Positions 19,710 through 28,789 of a stretch of 32,100 bases of DNA are shown piece after piece; position 1 is the first letter of the stretch; each line of letters opens with the position of its first letter. Position numbers and translations under genes: made by a program. The stretch is from NCBI GenBank assembly GCA_037447655.1, contig JBBHKE010001301.1, forward strand, positions 10,001-42,100, in the 5' to 3' direction. The notes beneath the pieces are model-generated. The model did not search any database. It was not told where the DNA came from and was given only the letters and a program-made list of their open reading frames with translations. This stretch comes from Zygnema cylindricum. Taxonomy: Eukaryota; Streptophyta; Zygnematophyceae; Zygnematales; Zygnemataceae.

Positions 19710-20639
19710 GTGGAAGCACAAAAATCATGCGATTGGGAGAAGCATTGGAAACCAGCGTGGGAAAGAGAACTTCAATCAATTATTGACAACCGTATGTTTG
19801 AGGAGGTAAGCCTACCGGAAGGTAAAAAGGCTATTGATGCAAAATGGATTTTTAAAACCGAAACTAGTGCATCGGGGGAAGTAGTAAAACATAAGGCTCG
19901 GTTAGTTTGCAAGGGCTTTCAACAAATGGAGGGGATAGATTATACGGAGACATATGCACCGGTGGTGAAATTTGATTCTTTGAGGATGATTATTACAATT
20001 GCCGCTGCCGGCAAAAAGCACATTCACCAAATAGACATAGAGACCGCGTTCTTGAATGGTGACTTAGAGGAGGAGGTTTAAATGAAAGTTCCAAGGAGTA
20101 GTGTCGAAGGAGGGGAAGGTATGGCGGATACGAAAGTCCTTGTATGGATTAAAACAGGCACCGCAGACTTGGTATTTGAGATTACACAAGGTCCTAACCG
20201 AATTTGGATTTGTACGAACAGTTTCATACTATGGAGTTTACGTAAAAGGTGAGGGGGAGGATCAAATCATATTTTCTGTCTAAGTGGATGATTTTTTGAT
20301 GATACGTAACAAGTTGACGCGAATCGCGGAATTGAAAGAGTACTTGCGTCTACACTTTAAGGTCACAGACTTGGGGGATGTACGATATATTCTTGGAGTG
20401 AAAGTTTTGAGGTACGGTAATGGAGATATTAAATTTTTGCAAGTGCAATATTGTAAAGAAGTACTAACAAAATTTGCTATGGTTGGATTCTAAACCGGTT
20501 TTGACACCACTAGTTTCCAAACTTCAATATCGCAAATTTGAGGAGGAAACTGTCCACGTGCCCTTTCGTGAGGCCGTTGGAAGTTTAATGTATTTAAGTG
20601 TGGCCACGCGACTAGATATTTCGGCCCCGGTTTTCTGTC
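19710..20639 (+). pseudogene. copia reverse transcriptase, four pieces
   Basis: 19710-20081 carries WKPAWERELQSI, KARLVCKGFQQMEGIDYTET and the catalytic HQIDIETAFLNGDL. Its final EEV is followed by TAA (20079-20081) where copia elements normally have Tyr. A frame change at about 20090 leads to SLYGLKQAPQTWY. The catalytic YVDD box reads stop-VDD because of TAA at 20281-20283. Then come DLGDVRYILGVKV and, after another frame change near 20480, DSKPVLTPLVSKL and REAVGSLMYLSVATRLDI. Confidence 0.9.
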
Positions 20640-21248
20640 GTGAGCCGATTTTGTCAGGCTCCTAAAAAGATTCATTGGGAGGTCGTGAAGAGGATATTTT
20701 GTTACCTTGGAGGTACGGTCGAGATTGGTTTATTATTTCGATCTGGACGAACATCTTTGGAGTGCGTGGGATATTGTGACGCAGATTGGGGTGGAGATTT
20801 TGACACAGGAAAATCAACGTCTGGATATGCTTTTGTTTTTAGTGGCGCGGCGATTTCTTGGAGTTTGCGACTCCAGCCATCTGTTGCATTAAGTTCAACC
20901 GAAGCAGAGTATATGGCTGCGTGTCATACATCTAAAGCGTCGATTTGGATTAAGGAGCTACTTGGAGAATTGGGAATTTTTATTAGCTGTATGAAAAACC
21001 TTTTTGACAGTTTGAGTTCGATGGCATTGGTCATGAATCCTGTATTTCACAAAAAGACAAAACATATCAGAATTCAGTGGCACTTCGTACGCGATTTGGT
21101 CACTGCGAAGGAGATTGAGTTTTTGTACGTTGCGAAGGAGATTGAGTTTTTGTACGTTTCGACGTTGGAGGAAGCCGCGGATATGTTGACAAAAGCCGCA
21201 GCTCACGATGTGTTGTTGAGAGGGAGACCAAAATTAGGATTGATATAA
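20640..21248 (+). pseudogene. copia RNase H, nearly intact
   Basis: An open frame to TAA at 21246 carries GYCDADWGGD, KSTSGYAFVFSGAAISW and LSSTEAEYMA, which supply the acidic active-site residues of copia RNase H. VTKEIEF-type sequence then leads to DMLTKAAAHDVL near the end. A 27-bp in-frame tandem duplication at 21104-21157 repeats AKEIEFLYV. Confidence 0.9.
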
Positions 21249-21261
21249 TGATTACAAGTTT

Positions 21262-21272
21262 GAGAGGGGGAT
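21262..21272 (+). promoter_or_regulatory. Polypurine tract
   Basis: GAGAGGGGGAT lies directly before the TG of the 3' LTR, as expected for the plus-strand primer. Confidence 0.75.
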
Positions 21273-21609
21273 TGTTGAGTCAAAGTTGTAATCGGCCGTC
21301 GCGGTCTGTCGCGCGGCCGACTAATTTGTCGTTACGTCAAGTTGGTGGTCTTGGTTGGTTTAGATTCATTAAGTCGCGTCGTACGGTTTTGTAGTTCCCT
21401 GGTCTCGCGGAGATTCATTTGGCGACGACCAGGTCTTTTGTTTCGTTTGGTGTGTACGCTTGGTGGGTTCGTTTTGTCTTTATTTGTTTTTGGTAGCATG
21501 TGTGTTTTGTACCTTTGTACTATGTCATTTCGCGTATAGACACAATTTGATTTGTAGGCGCTTCGTGCGCACTTTACAGTTTGGTTTGTTTTTATAGTTT
21601 GAGATAGTG
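21273..21609 (+). repeat. 3' LTR of the copia element, truncated
   Basis: 21273-21290 and 21515-21609 match the 5' LTR. 21291-21514 (224 bp) is extra and begins with a GC-rich CGGCCG...CGGCCG inverted pair. Similarity stops after TTGAGATAGTG, so the last ~190 bp equivalent to the 5' LTR are missing. Confidence 0.8.
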
Positions 21610-22119
21610 GCATCGCCAGTCGAGATCGGCAACTCCGGAAATACTGAATTTTTTTTTTTGAGAAAAATCAGGAAAAAGGATGTTGAAAAGTGATATTTTA
21701 TATTCTATCTTTTTTAAAGGATCCTGCAGCTCTCACTTGTAGTAGTCAGTGAGAATTGACGGGCAACCATGGCTGCCTCAGGCAGATGAGACGATGGGCA
21801 GAAGACAAGGCAGATGAGACGATGGGCAGAAGACAAGGCTCCTGCAAAAGCTACGTTACCTAGACACGATTTGATCCTGTAACCTCTAGACGAAGGCCGA
21901 ACAAATTGTTTAACGTAAACGTTACACGCGATGTATTTGGTAAGTATTTAAATATGACAGAGCGACATATTCCTTGAAACGACTTACGTAACGAAATGAA
22001 ATATGAAACGTGTGGTACCGCACAAAATGCAGTACCGCACTAAATAAATGAAACAAACATTTGATTTCGACGGACGAAATTAAATGTCGGGATCGGCGGC
22101 TCGCAAAGGAAGAATGATT
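21610..22119. other. Sequence after the truncated LTR, no gene seen
   Basis: No recognised coding sequence. A 28-bp unit starting GGCAGATGAGACGATGGGCA is tandemly duplicated at 21781-21808 and 21809-21836. Confidence 0.5.
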
Positions 22120-22600
22120 TTCAAACGGTCAACACGGAATGTTGACCGTCGAAATTCAATAGTCAACACGGGATATTGACCGGTGATTTTCAACGGTCAA
22201 CATTTATTCGGCGCGCGGTCAGATCGAACGCGTGAAATTGATCGCCGAAAAAGAACGGACGGCTCGCGTGAGTGCCAGCATGCCGTTACAATTATTTGGG
22301 AGCAGTTCGGTGAAATGGGAGGAAATGACACGTGGCATCATCCTATAGGATGCCGGAAAAAAAAGGGACAGAATGACGTTGACGTATTAGCCACGTGGCA
22401 GAACGTGAGTGGTGCCGAATATATCCGTACATAAAGTATAGCGGCTGGTGTACTATGTATGTACAACAATTAGAGTACTTTATTTAGATTGGTTTAGAGT
22501 AGCTATTAGTGAGATTTTCAGGACTTGGACAAAATTTTGAAAGTCCTCTCTCCTAGAGGCCATATGTATAAATATGCTTTCTTTGAACAACCATAACTTA
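22120..22600 (+). promoter_or_regulatory. Candidate promoter or LTR U3: five W-boxes, two G-boxes, TATA box
   Basis: Five TTGAC[C/T] cores (either strand) lie in 22127-22201, including a perfect 9-bp hairpin ACGGTCAAC/GTTGACCGT at 22125-22149. CACGTG lies at 22329-22334 and 22392-22397. TATAAATA lies at 22567-22574. In plants these are WRKY and bZIP/bHLH sites and a core promoter. The spacing suits a promoter firing rightward from about 22600, but no gene follows, so an LTR of an unidentified element is the likelier source. Confidence 0.35.
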
Positions 22601-22794
22601 ATGCTCGAGTGAGCAAATTCAGTGATTCTTTTTGTTGCGAACTCAGGGGAGTCGAGGCTACACAGTGGTGTAGTCGGTCAGAGTTTTTACGTGCCAGGGT
22701 GGCACTTATTCATTGCCAAAGTCAAAACTGCAAATATTATCCTAGAGGCTTCATATAAGCTGGACATTTTGTGGACCAATAGAAGTCACACAAT

Positions 22795-23356
22795 TTCAAG
22801 GGAGGGAGGCAAGGGGGGGCGGGATGGAGCGAGGGAGGGAGGGAGGGAGGATGGTGGGGGAGGGCGGGATGGAGCGAGGGAGGGAGGGAGGGAGGGAGGG
22901 GGAGAGAGGGAGAGGGAGGTGGGGAGAGGGAGGGAGGGAGAGGGAGGGGGGGAAGGGGGAGGGGGAGGGAGGAATGGAGGGAGGAATGGAAGGAGGGAGG
23001 GTGGAAGGGAGGAAGGGAGGGAGGGAGGGAGGGAGGAAGGGAGGGAGGGAGGGAGGGAGGGAGGGAGGGGGGGGGAGGGAGGGAGGGAGGGAGGGAGGGA
23101 GGAAAGGATGAAGGGAGGAAGGAGGGAGGAAGGGAGGGGGGGAGGGAGGGGGGAGGGAGGGAGGGAGGGACGGGAGGGAGGGAGGGGATGGAAGGGAGGG
23201 GGGGGAGGGGAGGGGGGGAGGGAGGGAGGGAGGGAGGGAGGGAGGGCGGGAGGGGCGGGAGGGAGGGAGGGAGGGACGGGAGGGAGGGAGGGGATGGAGG
23301 GGAGTGGGAGAGAGGGAGGGAGAGAGGGAGGGAGGGAGGGAGGGAGGGGGAGGGAG
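22795..23356. repeat. (GGGA)n purine satellite
   Basis: 560 bp of GGGA/GGGAGG words with G-runs. The plus strand is nearly pure purine. Translations (Gly/Arg/Glu or Pro/Ser/Leu) are artefacts. Confidence 0.95.
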
Positions 23357-23359
23357 AAT

Positions 23360-23680
23360 GACCCTCTCCCTCTCCCTCTCCCTCTCGCTCTTTCACTCTT
23401 CTTCCCTTCCCTTTGATCGGTCCTCTCCATATCTGTAATTTCTCACTTATTTTTGGTTCCATTTTCATTTCTTTGTTTCCCATCTCCTCCTCCTCCTTCC
23501 CTCCTCTCCCTCCTTCTTGTGGATCCTATTGCACTTCCTTATTTCACGTTCCTTTCCGTACCCTTATTCTAATCTTCCATCTTTTTCTCTCTCCCTTCTT
23601 TTTCCCTCTCTCCTTATCTTTCTCCCTCTCCCTCTCCCTCTCCCTCTCCCTCCCTCTCGCTCTCCCTCTCCCTCCTCGCT
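23360..23680. repeat. Pyrimidine tracts (CCCTCT)n with an intervening mixed segment
   Basis: (CCCTCT)n lies at 23362-23395 and again at 23585-23675, with T/C-rich mixed sequence between. It directly follows the purine satellite, so the two could pair as an imperfect inverted repeat. Confidence 0.85.
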
Positions 23681-23914
23681 TTTTAGAGCTTCTTTTTGCT
23701 TCCACTCAAACCTCGACTGCAAAATTTGTTGCGAAGACAAAAAATGCAAAAATACAGTGCGAGAATTAAGTACATTCCGTATTTTTATATATCGCATAAA
23801 AACGTCGACACAAAATCTCTTTCTGTATTGTATATCGACCAGGTTTTGCCGCTATGCTATATGTACTTTTTTGGACTGGGGCTCTCGATTCCGTACCTCA
23901 TCCGCACACGAGTG

Positions 23915-24660
23915 CAAAATTTTGGGGCCGCCCGGATTCGGCTGGTTGATTCAAAAGAAAAATAAAATCGCGTTCGGCTATGCAATAAAAAAACGAAAAA
24001 AAAGAGAAAAGTTGAAGGTTTCGTGGCATAGATGTCTCATGCGTATAAAACGCACGCATGAAACGCCAAAAAAATAACGAATATGCGCATAAAACTAATT
24101 TTAAAATTTTTTAATTTGAGTTGACTGACTTTGACTCAATACTAAAAATAAAAATAAAAAAATTAGAAAAACATTCAATCGATAACGAAAAATACGATGA
24201 CAACTTAACCAAAATTTCAAAGGTTCTAAACGAAAACCAGCGACGACACACAATCACTTCGCTGGACGTTGAACCTGCAACCGGCGATCAGACTGTCACA
24301 TCGCCAGCGACCAACCAGCGATCAGACTATCACGTCGCTAGCGACCACACTGCCTCGGCGTTGTGACTCGTCGCTTGCGGCGAGGTAGTGTCGGCGCCTT
24401 GTCACCGCCGGCGTCTTCCCGGTGCTGTGTCGGCGCCAAGTAAGCGCCGTGTCGGCGCCAAGTAAGCGCCGACGCCCTCCCTACGCCATGCAGACGCTAT
24501 TACAACATATCAACATTCACAAATGACGAAAGATTCAAAATTAAAAAAAAAATAACGAAATTTCGTAAAAATGTCAAAATCCGTACGAATGAGACATTTA
24601 TGTTTCGTGCGTACGTACTACTACAGTACAGTGGTGTCCGTATTGTCCAACATTATCATA
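23915..24660. repeat. Repeat R1, diverged copy 3, split by a hAT-like element
   Basis: GCAAAATTTTGGGGCCGCCC, GGATTCGGCTGGTTGATTC and AATAAAAAAACGAAAAAAA align with R1 copies 1 and 2. R1 sequence resumes as TCCGTATTGTCCAACATTAT at about 24628. Confidence 0.6.
24027..24602. mobile_element. hAT-like non-autonomous element (576 bp)
   Basis: The ends are CATAGATGTCTCATGCGTA and, from the right, CATAAATGTCTCATTCGTA (17 of 19 matching). The flanks are TTTCGTGG (24019-24026) and TTTCGTGC (24603-24610), an 8-bp duplication with one mismatch, the size hAT elements make. The interior at 24280-24480 is unusually CpG- and GC-rich. It has a ~34-bp direct repeat (GCGATCAGACTRTCACRTCG) and a perfect 22-bp tandem repeat (24427-24448, 24449-24470) built on GGCGCC. 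No transposase. Confidence 0.65.
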
Positions 24661-24728
24661 TTTTGTACAATTGGTATCCTGGAAAAAAACAAAGAACCCA
24701 ATAATTGCAAGCCTCACTTTAAATAGTA

Positions 24729-24945
24729 CACGGTATATCCCTATTAGTGTTAATACTTTTTTGCCACTTAAAAGTTAAAACATCTTTTTCCCGTATACAC
24801 TTGTTGGATTGTTGATCTGGAAGTTTGTGATTAAGATTTTCAGCTTCCAATTGGCGGTCTCAAATTGAAAATCAGACAAGTGTGTACGGAGAAAATATGT
24901 TTTAGGAGGCGGAAGAAACATCAACGTTAATAGCGGTACATGGTG
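24729..24945. mobile_element. Family B foldback MITE, copy 2 (217 bp)
   Basis: TA flanks (24727-24728, 24946-24947). The left arm reads CACGGTATATCCCTATTAGT and the right arm ends TAGCGGTACATGGTG. Inner arms carry AAACATCTTTTTCCCGTATA and GTGTACGGAGAAAATATGTT, as in copy 1. Confidence 0.75.
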
Positions 24946-25003
24946 TACTTGTCATCACGATAAGCTTCCCATTTCCCACCACAAATTCATTTACATGATA
25001 ATA

Positions 25004-26271
25004 CACCGCGAATCGCTATTAGCGAGAAAGATTAAAGCGTTTAAAAATAATTAGCATTATCAACGCTAATTGGGAATTAAAAATATTCAAAAAAAACATG
25101 TATTCTATTATTTTACTTAGGGTCAAGTTCCATCAGTCGTTTATGTAATCGTACGGCCAACTCTACGGGCCGGGTTAATTGAGTCGATGTTCCATCCCGA
25201 AGAGTTTGTAAACCACGTGTTATACATTGAGTGAAGCCACGTGGGTTTTGACCGGATGTTCAAAATCTTTTAAAAATCTTCACACCGACAAATTTCACTT
25301 CAAAATCTTCACTTGCGTACCATGTACCTGCGTACCAAGTCATAATACGACAAAACTTTTGTAATTTTCACAAACGCCGGTTTTTTACGCCAGCTCATTT
25401 TTTAGGGTTATTGTTTTCGAACATAACCAAAATCCTTTGCCGGAAATAGTGTGACAAAAGGGCCTTGCCAGATATAGCGCGACGAAGGACTGTTTCGAGA
25501 TTATTTTTTTAATAATCAGTTGCATTTTGAAAAGTACATACCATGTGCAAAATTCGTCAATTTTCGTTGGTTTTCCATCGTGACACGTAGCTTATTCGTC
25601 TAGCGTGTCACGATTTTTTTTTTCCTGTATCTGCCAACCTAATACAACCCACCTCCTACAGGTACGCTGGCAGTTACAAAAAAAAATGAAGCGAACGCCT
25701 CGAGGATGAAAATTTGACGACCAGTATTGCCTCCCAAACTTTCGGAGAGTATTGGCAAGATTCTCTGTAATGTTGTTTCGCGTGTAAAACAAAATAAGTG
25801 GTGCGGTTTGGTACGGATAGTCTCGGATTTTTGTAAACTACCCCCACTTTTCCACTGATGGAACTTGACCGTAATGCTATTTGGGTTTTTCAAAAAATTA
25901 AAACAAAACCCTAAACCTGCTTACACTAATATAGCTATCCGTACAAAATCTTTGAAATCGTACGTCGTCGCTTAATTTTACCGTCTGTACTTGTTAGACT
26001 AATTTATGTCAGCTAAAATTTTCACTTTCTTCCACTGCACATTCACATGCGCCCGCGCCTATTAAATTATTTTCTGTACTTTTTCACTTAGAAAAGTACA
26101 TTTTTGAACAGTCTAACACTAACCGTACAAGACACTATTTAAATCACAGTGTACTTTCGTTATTAACGCTAATTGGAACAGAACCTTAAAGGGCCTAAAA
26201 AAAACGAATTATTAATGTTATTTAAGAATTTGGGTCATTAGCGTTCAATGCGCTAATAGCGATGCGCGGTG
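25004..26271. mobile_element. Family A element, copy 2, carrying a nested insertion
   Basis: The ends are CACCGCGAATCGCTATTAGC and, from the right, CACCGCGCATCGCTATTAGC, with TA on both sides (25002-25003, 26272-26273). Removing the nested 752-bp element and its duplicated TA leaves 514 bp, the same size as the other family A copies (491-533 bp). The 26050-26160 interior matches the shared family A block. Confidence 0.8.
25120..25871. mobile_element. Nested TA-target element with GGTCAAGTTCCATCAGT ends (752 bp)
   Basis: A perfect 17-bp inverted repeat (25121-25137 and 25854-25870) is bordered by TA at 25118-25119 and 25872-25873. A TA target suggests a Tc1/mariner-type mobiliser. A strong internal hairpin, ATCGTGACACG with its complement, lies at 25577-25613. 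The minus-strand frames 25592-25893 show no transposase motif. Confidence 0.75.
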
Positions 26272-27295
26272 TACTGTACTTACAGTGTTTTGTATCGAGA
26301 ACCACTTGCCGATATGTGATATGTACCTAATTTTGGTAACGGATATTCGATTTGTCACTTCACTAAATCGAATTTCTCAATATCACGATATTTTGCTGAG
26401 AAATTGTGTCGATCGATGTATTTATATCGTGATATTTCGAAGATTGTTTTTTTTGTTATTTGCGGATCTTTGTGCCCATACTCGTTCCAGATTGTCTTTT
26501 CTGGTTTTCAGAGTTTTTTGTGCGGTTTTTTTTGTCGGTATGCTTGAAAAATATGTTTTTTGTAGTGTTCTATATCAGTAAAAAAATTACCGCGATAACA
26601 CCGATACCGATTGTTATCGGTTATCGAACGGTCAGAGGTCCCGATATATCTGTTCGAGACCAACAAATTCCATATCGACAATAACTTAAAAAACATATAG
26701 TATGCATACAGTGGTACTTTATAGCATACTGTATTACATTATTGACTTTAAATAGCGTGGCATGCCACGTATAAGAATTTGTTCCGTATCTGTTAAACTG
26801 AAATGTATTACGGACAGCGCAACACAAAAACGTTGACAAATCTAAAGCAATACTTTTTAGTTCTAAAACTTTAGTACCGAAACGAAAAAAAAAATTACAT
26901 TGTAAATTTGTAAATCAAATTTTTTCGAAAAACAGACGAACAGACGAACAAAGCAGACGAACACACTGTCAGACTGCCGCCATTTACCGCCACCATTTTT
27001 TGAAAATTCAATAGAACATTTTGGAAGGGTATGGGAGCGTGGAACCTGAGTAAAATCCCCTTAAATTATAAATAATCAAAGAAATATCGCGATTTTTTAT
27101 CGAAATCGGGGAGGAAGGCGGTCCGCGGCGCGTCCGGGGAATACCACGTACAGTTGAGTGTACTAGCCGTACATTTATCCGTATGGTCCGTACATCTATC
27201 GCCGATAGTTATCAGTATCGGTGTTATGTTACCAGTATATCGATTATCGACAACCTGAAAAAAGGCCCGTATCTGTTATCGGCAAATCAACGCTA
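26272..27295. other. AT-rich spacer between two family A copies
   Basis: No gene is supported. It holds the inverted arms described separately and an ACAGACGAAC-type short repeat at about 26935-26965. Short frames (26285-26581 and others) show no recognisable domain. Confidence 0.45.
26588..27233. mobile_element. Possible inverted-repeat element with ATAACACCGATAC arms
   Basis: The arm at 26588-26620 (ATAACACCGATACCGATTGT) pairs with 27202-27233 over about 32 bp at roughly 80%. No clear target duplication was found, so this may be a foldback or two inverted fragments. Just to the left, ATATCACGATAT and ATATCGTGATAT (26381-26436) form another hairpin. Confidence 0.35.
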
Positions 27296-27786
27296 CACCA
27301 TGAATCGCTATTAGCGTAATAAAAAATATAGCGTAATGAAACAATTAGCGTACTTTACGGTAAATTGTGTTTTTTCGTGTACACCATGATACTAATTTAT
27401 CATGTACTCTAATTTGTAAACTGCTTTGTAAAAATTTTCAGCACATAATATGTCCACATTAAAACATGTATATGTACAAAATTGTTCAAATCGTACGCCG
27501 TCGCATTTTTTTGACATCTGCGTATGCTTGAAAATATTTACGCAATTATATATTATTATATTTTATGTACTTTTAAATTTAAAAATGTACGGAATAGTAC
27601 AGATCAAGCATTCCGTACACCACACTATTTAAAAGGGCACTAAATTACAGTTATGAACCGTATTGAGCGGGGTACCTCAAATAACTTGCAAAAACATTTA
27701 GCGTACTTTATTCTATTTGAGAATTTGCCCCAAAAAAAGGGGTACCCCAATTAGCGACATGTACGCTAATAGTGATTCACGGTGTA
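27296..27786. mobile_element. Family A element, copy 3 (491 bp)
   Basis: The ends are CACCATGAATCGCTATTAGC and, from the right, CACCGTGAATCACTATTAGC, with TA at 27294-27295 and 27787-27788. It shares the interior TACACCACACTATTTAAAAG block with the other copies. Confidence 0.8.
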
Positions 27787-27816
27787 GTTTTTTGAAATGA
27801 CAGACAAGTGCTGTGG

Positions 27817-27966
27817 GTGTATCGCTATTAGTGTTTATAATTTTTTCGCCACTTAAAACATTACCTTTCAATCGCAACCGTCAGATCTAAAACGTGACAT
27901 GTGTGTACGGAGAACACATGTTTAAAGAGACGAAAAAAACATCAACATTAATAACGATTGACGGTG
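27817..27966. mobile_element. Family B MITE, copy 3, internally shortened
   Basis: The left end is worn (GTGTATCGCTATTAGTG) and the right end reads CGATTGACGGTG followed by TA (27967-27968). The inner block GTGTACGGAGAACACATGTT matches family B. At about 150 bp it is shorter than copies 1 and 2. Confidence 0.6.
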
Positions 27967-28280
27967 TACTGGTGTAGAGGCCGGATAGGTAGTAAAAAAA
28001 TAGACGTTCGTCAGAGTTTCAAAATATTGTGGACCGGATTAGTTTGTATTACAAAAAGGTAAAAACGAGATGTCTGTATCACCTCCTAAAACAAAAAGCA
28101 AAAAGCTGCAAATAATTAAGGCATCTAATTCACTACCACAAAAGTTAACCAAGAAATAGTTAAAATAATGTTTCTATACTCTAGCAGTTGAAACAAATCT
28201 CATCACCAACACACACGTGATTTGTACGGGTCTTTATATTGAGTGTTTTTGTAGTAAGTACTAGGGTGTAGTAAGTACTA

Positions 28281-28789
28281 CACCGTGAATCGTAATTATA
28301 GTAAAGAAATAATTAGAGTAAAAAAACGAGAAAAAATAATTGTAGGTATGAGCTCTAATTTGGGTGATAAATTGTTTTCAAAAAAAAAAAAAATCTCTAA
28401 TTTATCAACAACTCTAATTTGGGCATAAATTTGGGAGCTGAATATATCTACTGTAAATTAGGCACAAGTACAAAATTTGACAAAAAGAGTTTTAAGTCAT
28501 AATGACATTTGCACTACGCGGTTTGTTAAACCGCAGTTACATGATAACGGCCTGTATTAATCATTATTTGTACTTTTTAACTTAATAAAGTACAATTTTG
28601 CACGGTCAGACATCGACCGTACGCCACACTATTTGAAACGGCACTGTATTAGAGTTATTAACGCTCATTCAAAAAGTACCTTAAATATTGTGAAGAATAA
28701 TTTAGAATTATGTACTCTATTTATGGTGATAGAGTCAAAATTTGGGATGGCAGAATTGGCGTACATAACTCTAATTAGGATTCGCGGTG
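28281..28789. mobile_element. Family A element, copy 4 (509 bp)
   Basis: The ends are CACCGTGAATCGTAATTATA and, from the right, CACCGCGAATCCTAATTAGA, with TA at 28279-28280 and 28790-28791. An internal hairpin GCGGTTTGTTAAACCGC lies at about 28519. It sits in the right arm almost where the left arm carries a family B MITE. Confidence 0.85.

Larger units (their letters stand above)
16019..21609 (+). mobile_element. Ty1/copia LTR retrotransposon, decayed, about 5.6 kb
   Basis: The order is 5' LTR, tRNA-iMet-like primer site, gag with two zinc knuckles, protease, integrase, reverse transcriptase, RNase H, polypurine tract, 3' LTR. Integrase ahead of reverse transcriptase is the copia arrangement. 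In-frame stops and at least five frame changes show it is dead. LTR sequences differ at roughly a tenth of aligned positions by eye, so it is an old insertion. The 3' LTR is truncated, so a target duplication cannot be read. Confidence 0.93.

Noticed and set aside
20079-20283. A nuclear code reading TAA as Tyr, suggested by TAA at two conserved Tyr positions of the reverse transcriptase
   Set aside because: The same element also has TGA and TAG stops and several frameshifts, and normal Tyr codons occur at other conserved sites. Ordinary decay explains it.
22640-22700. tRNA-like A-box (TGGTGTAGTCGG) suggesting a tRNA or SINE
   Set aside because: No B box or cloverleaf arms follow at the right distance.
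22622-23483. 248-264-codon frames rich in Gly/Arg/Glu or Pro/Ser/Leu
   Set aside because: Artefacts of the (GGGA)n satellite.
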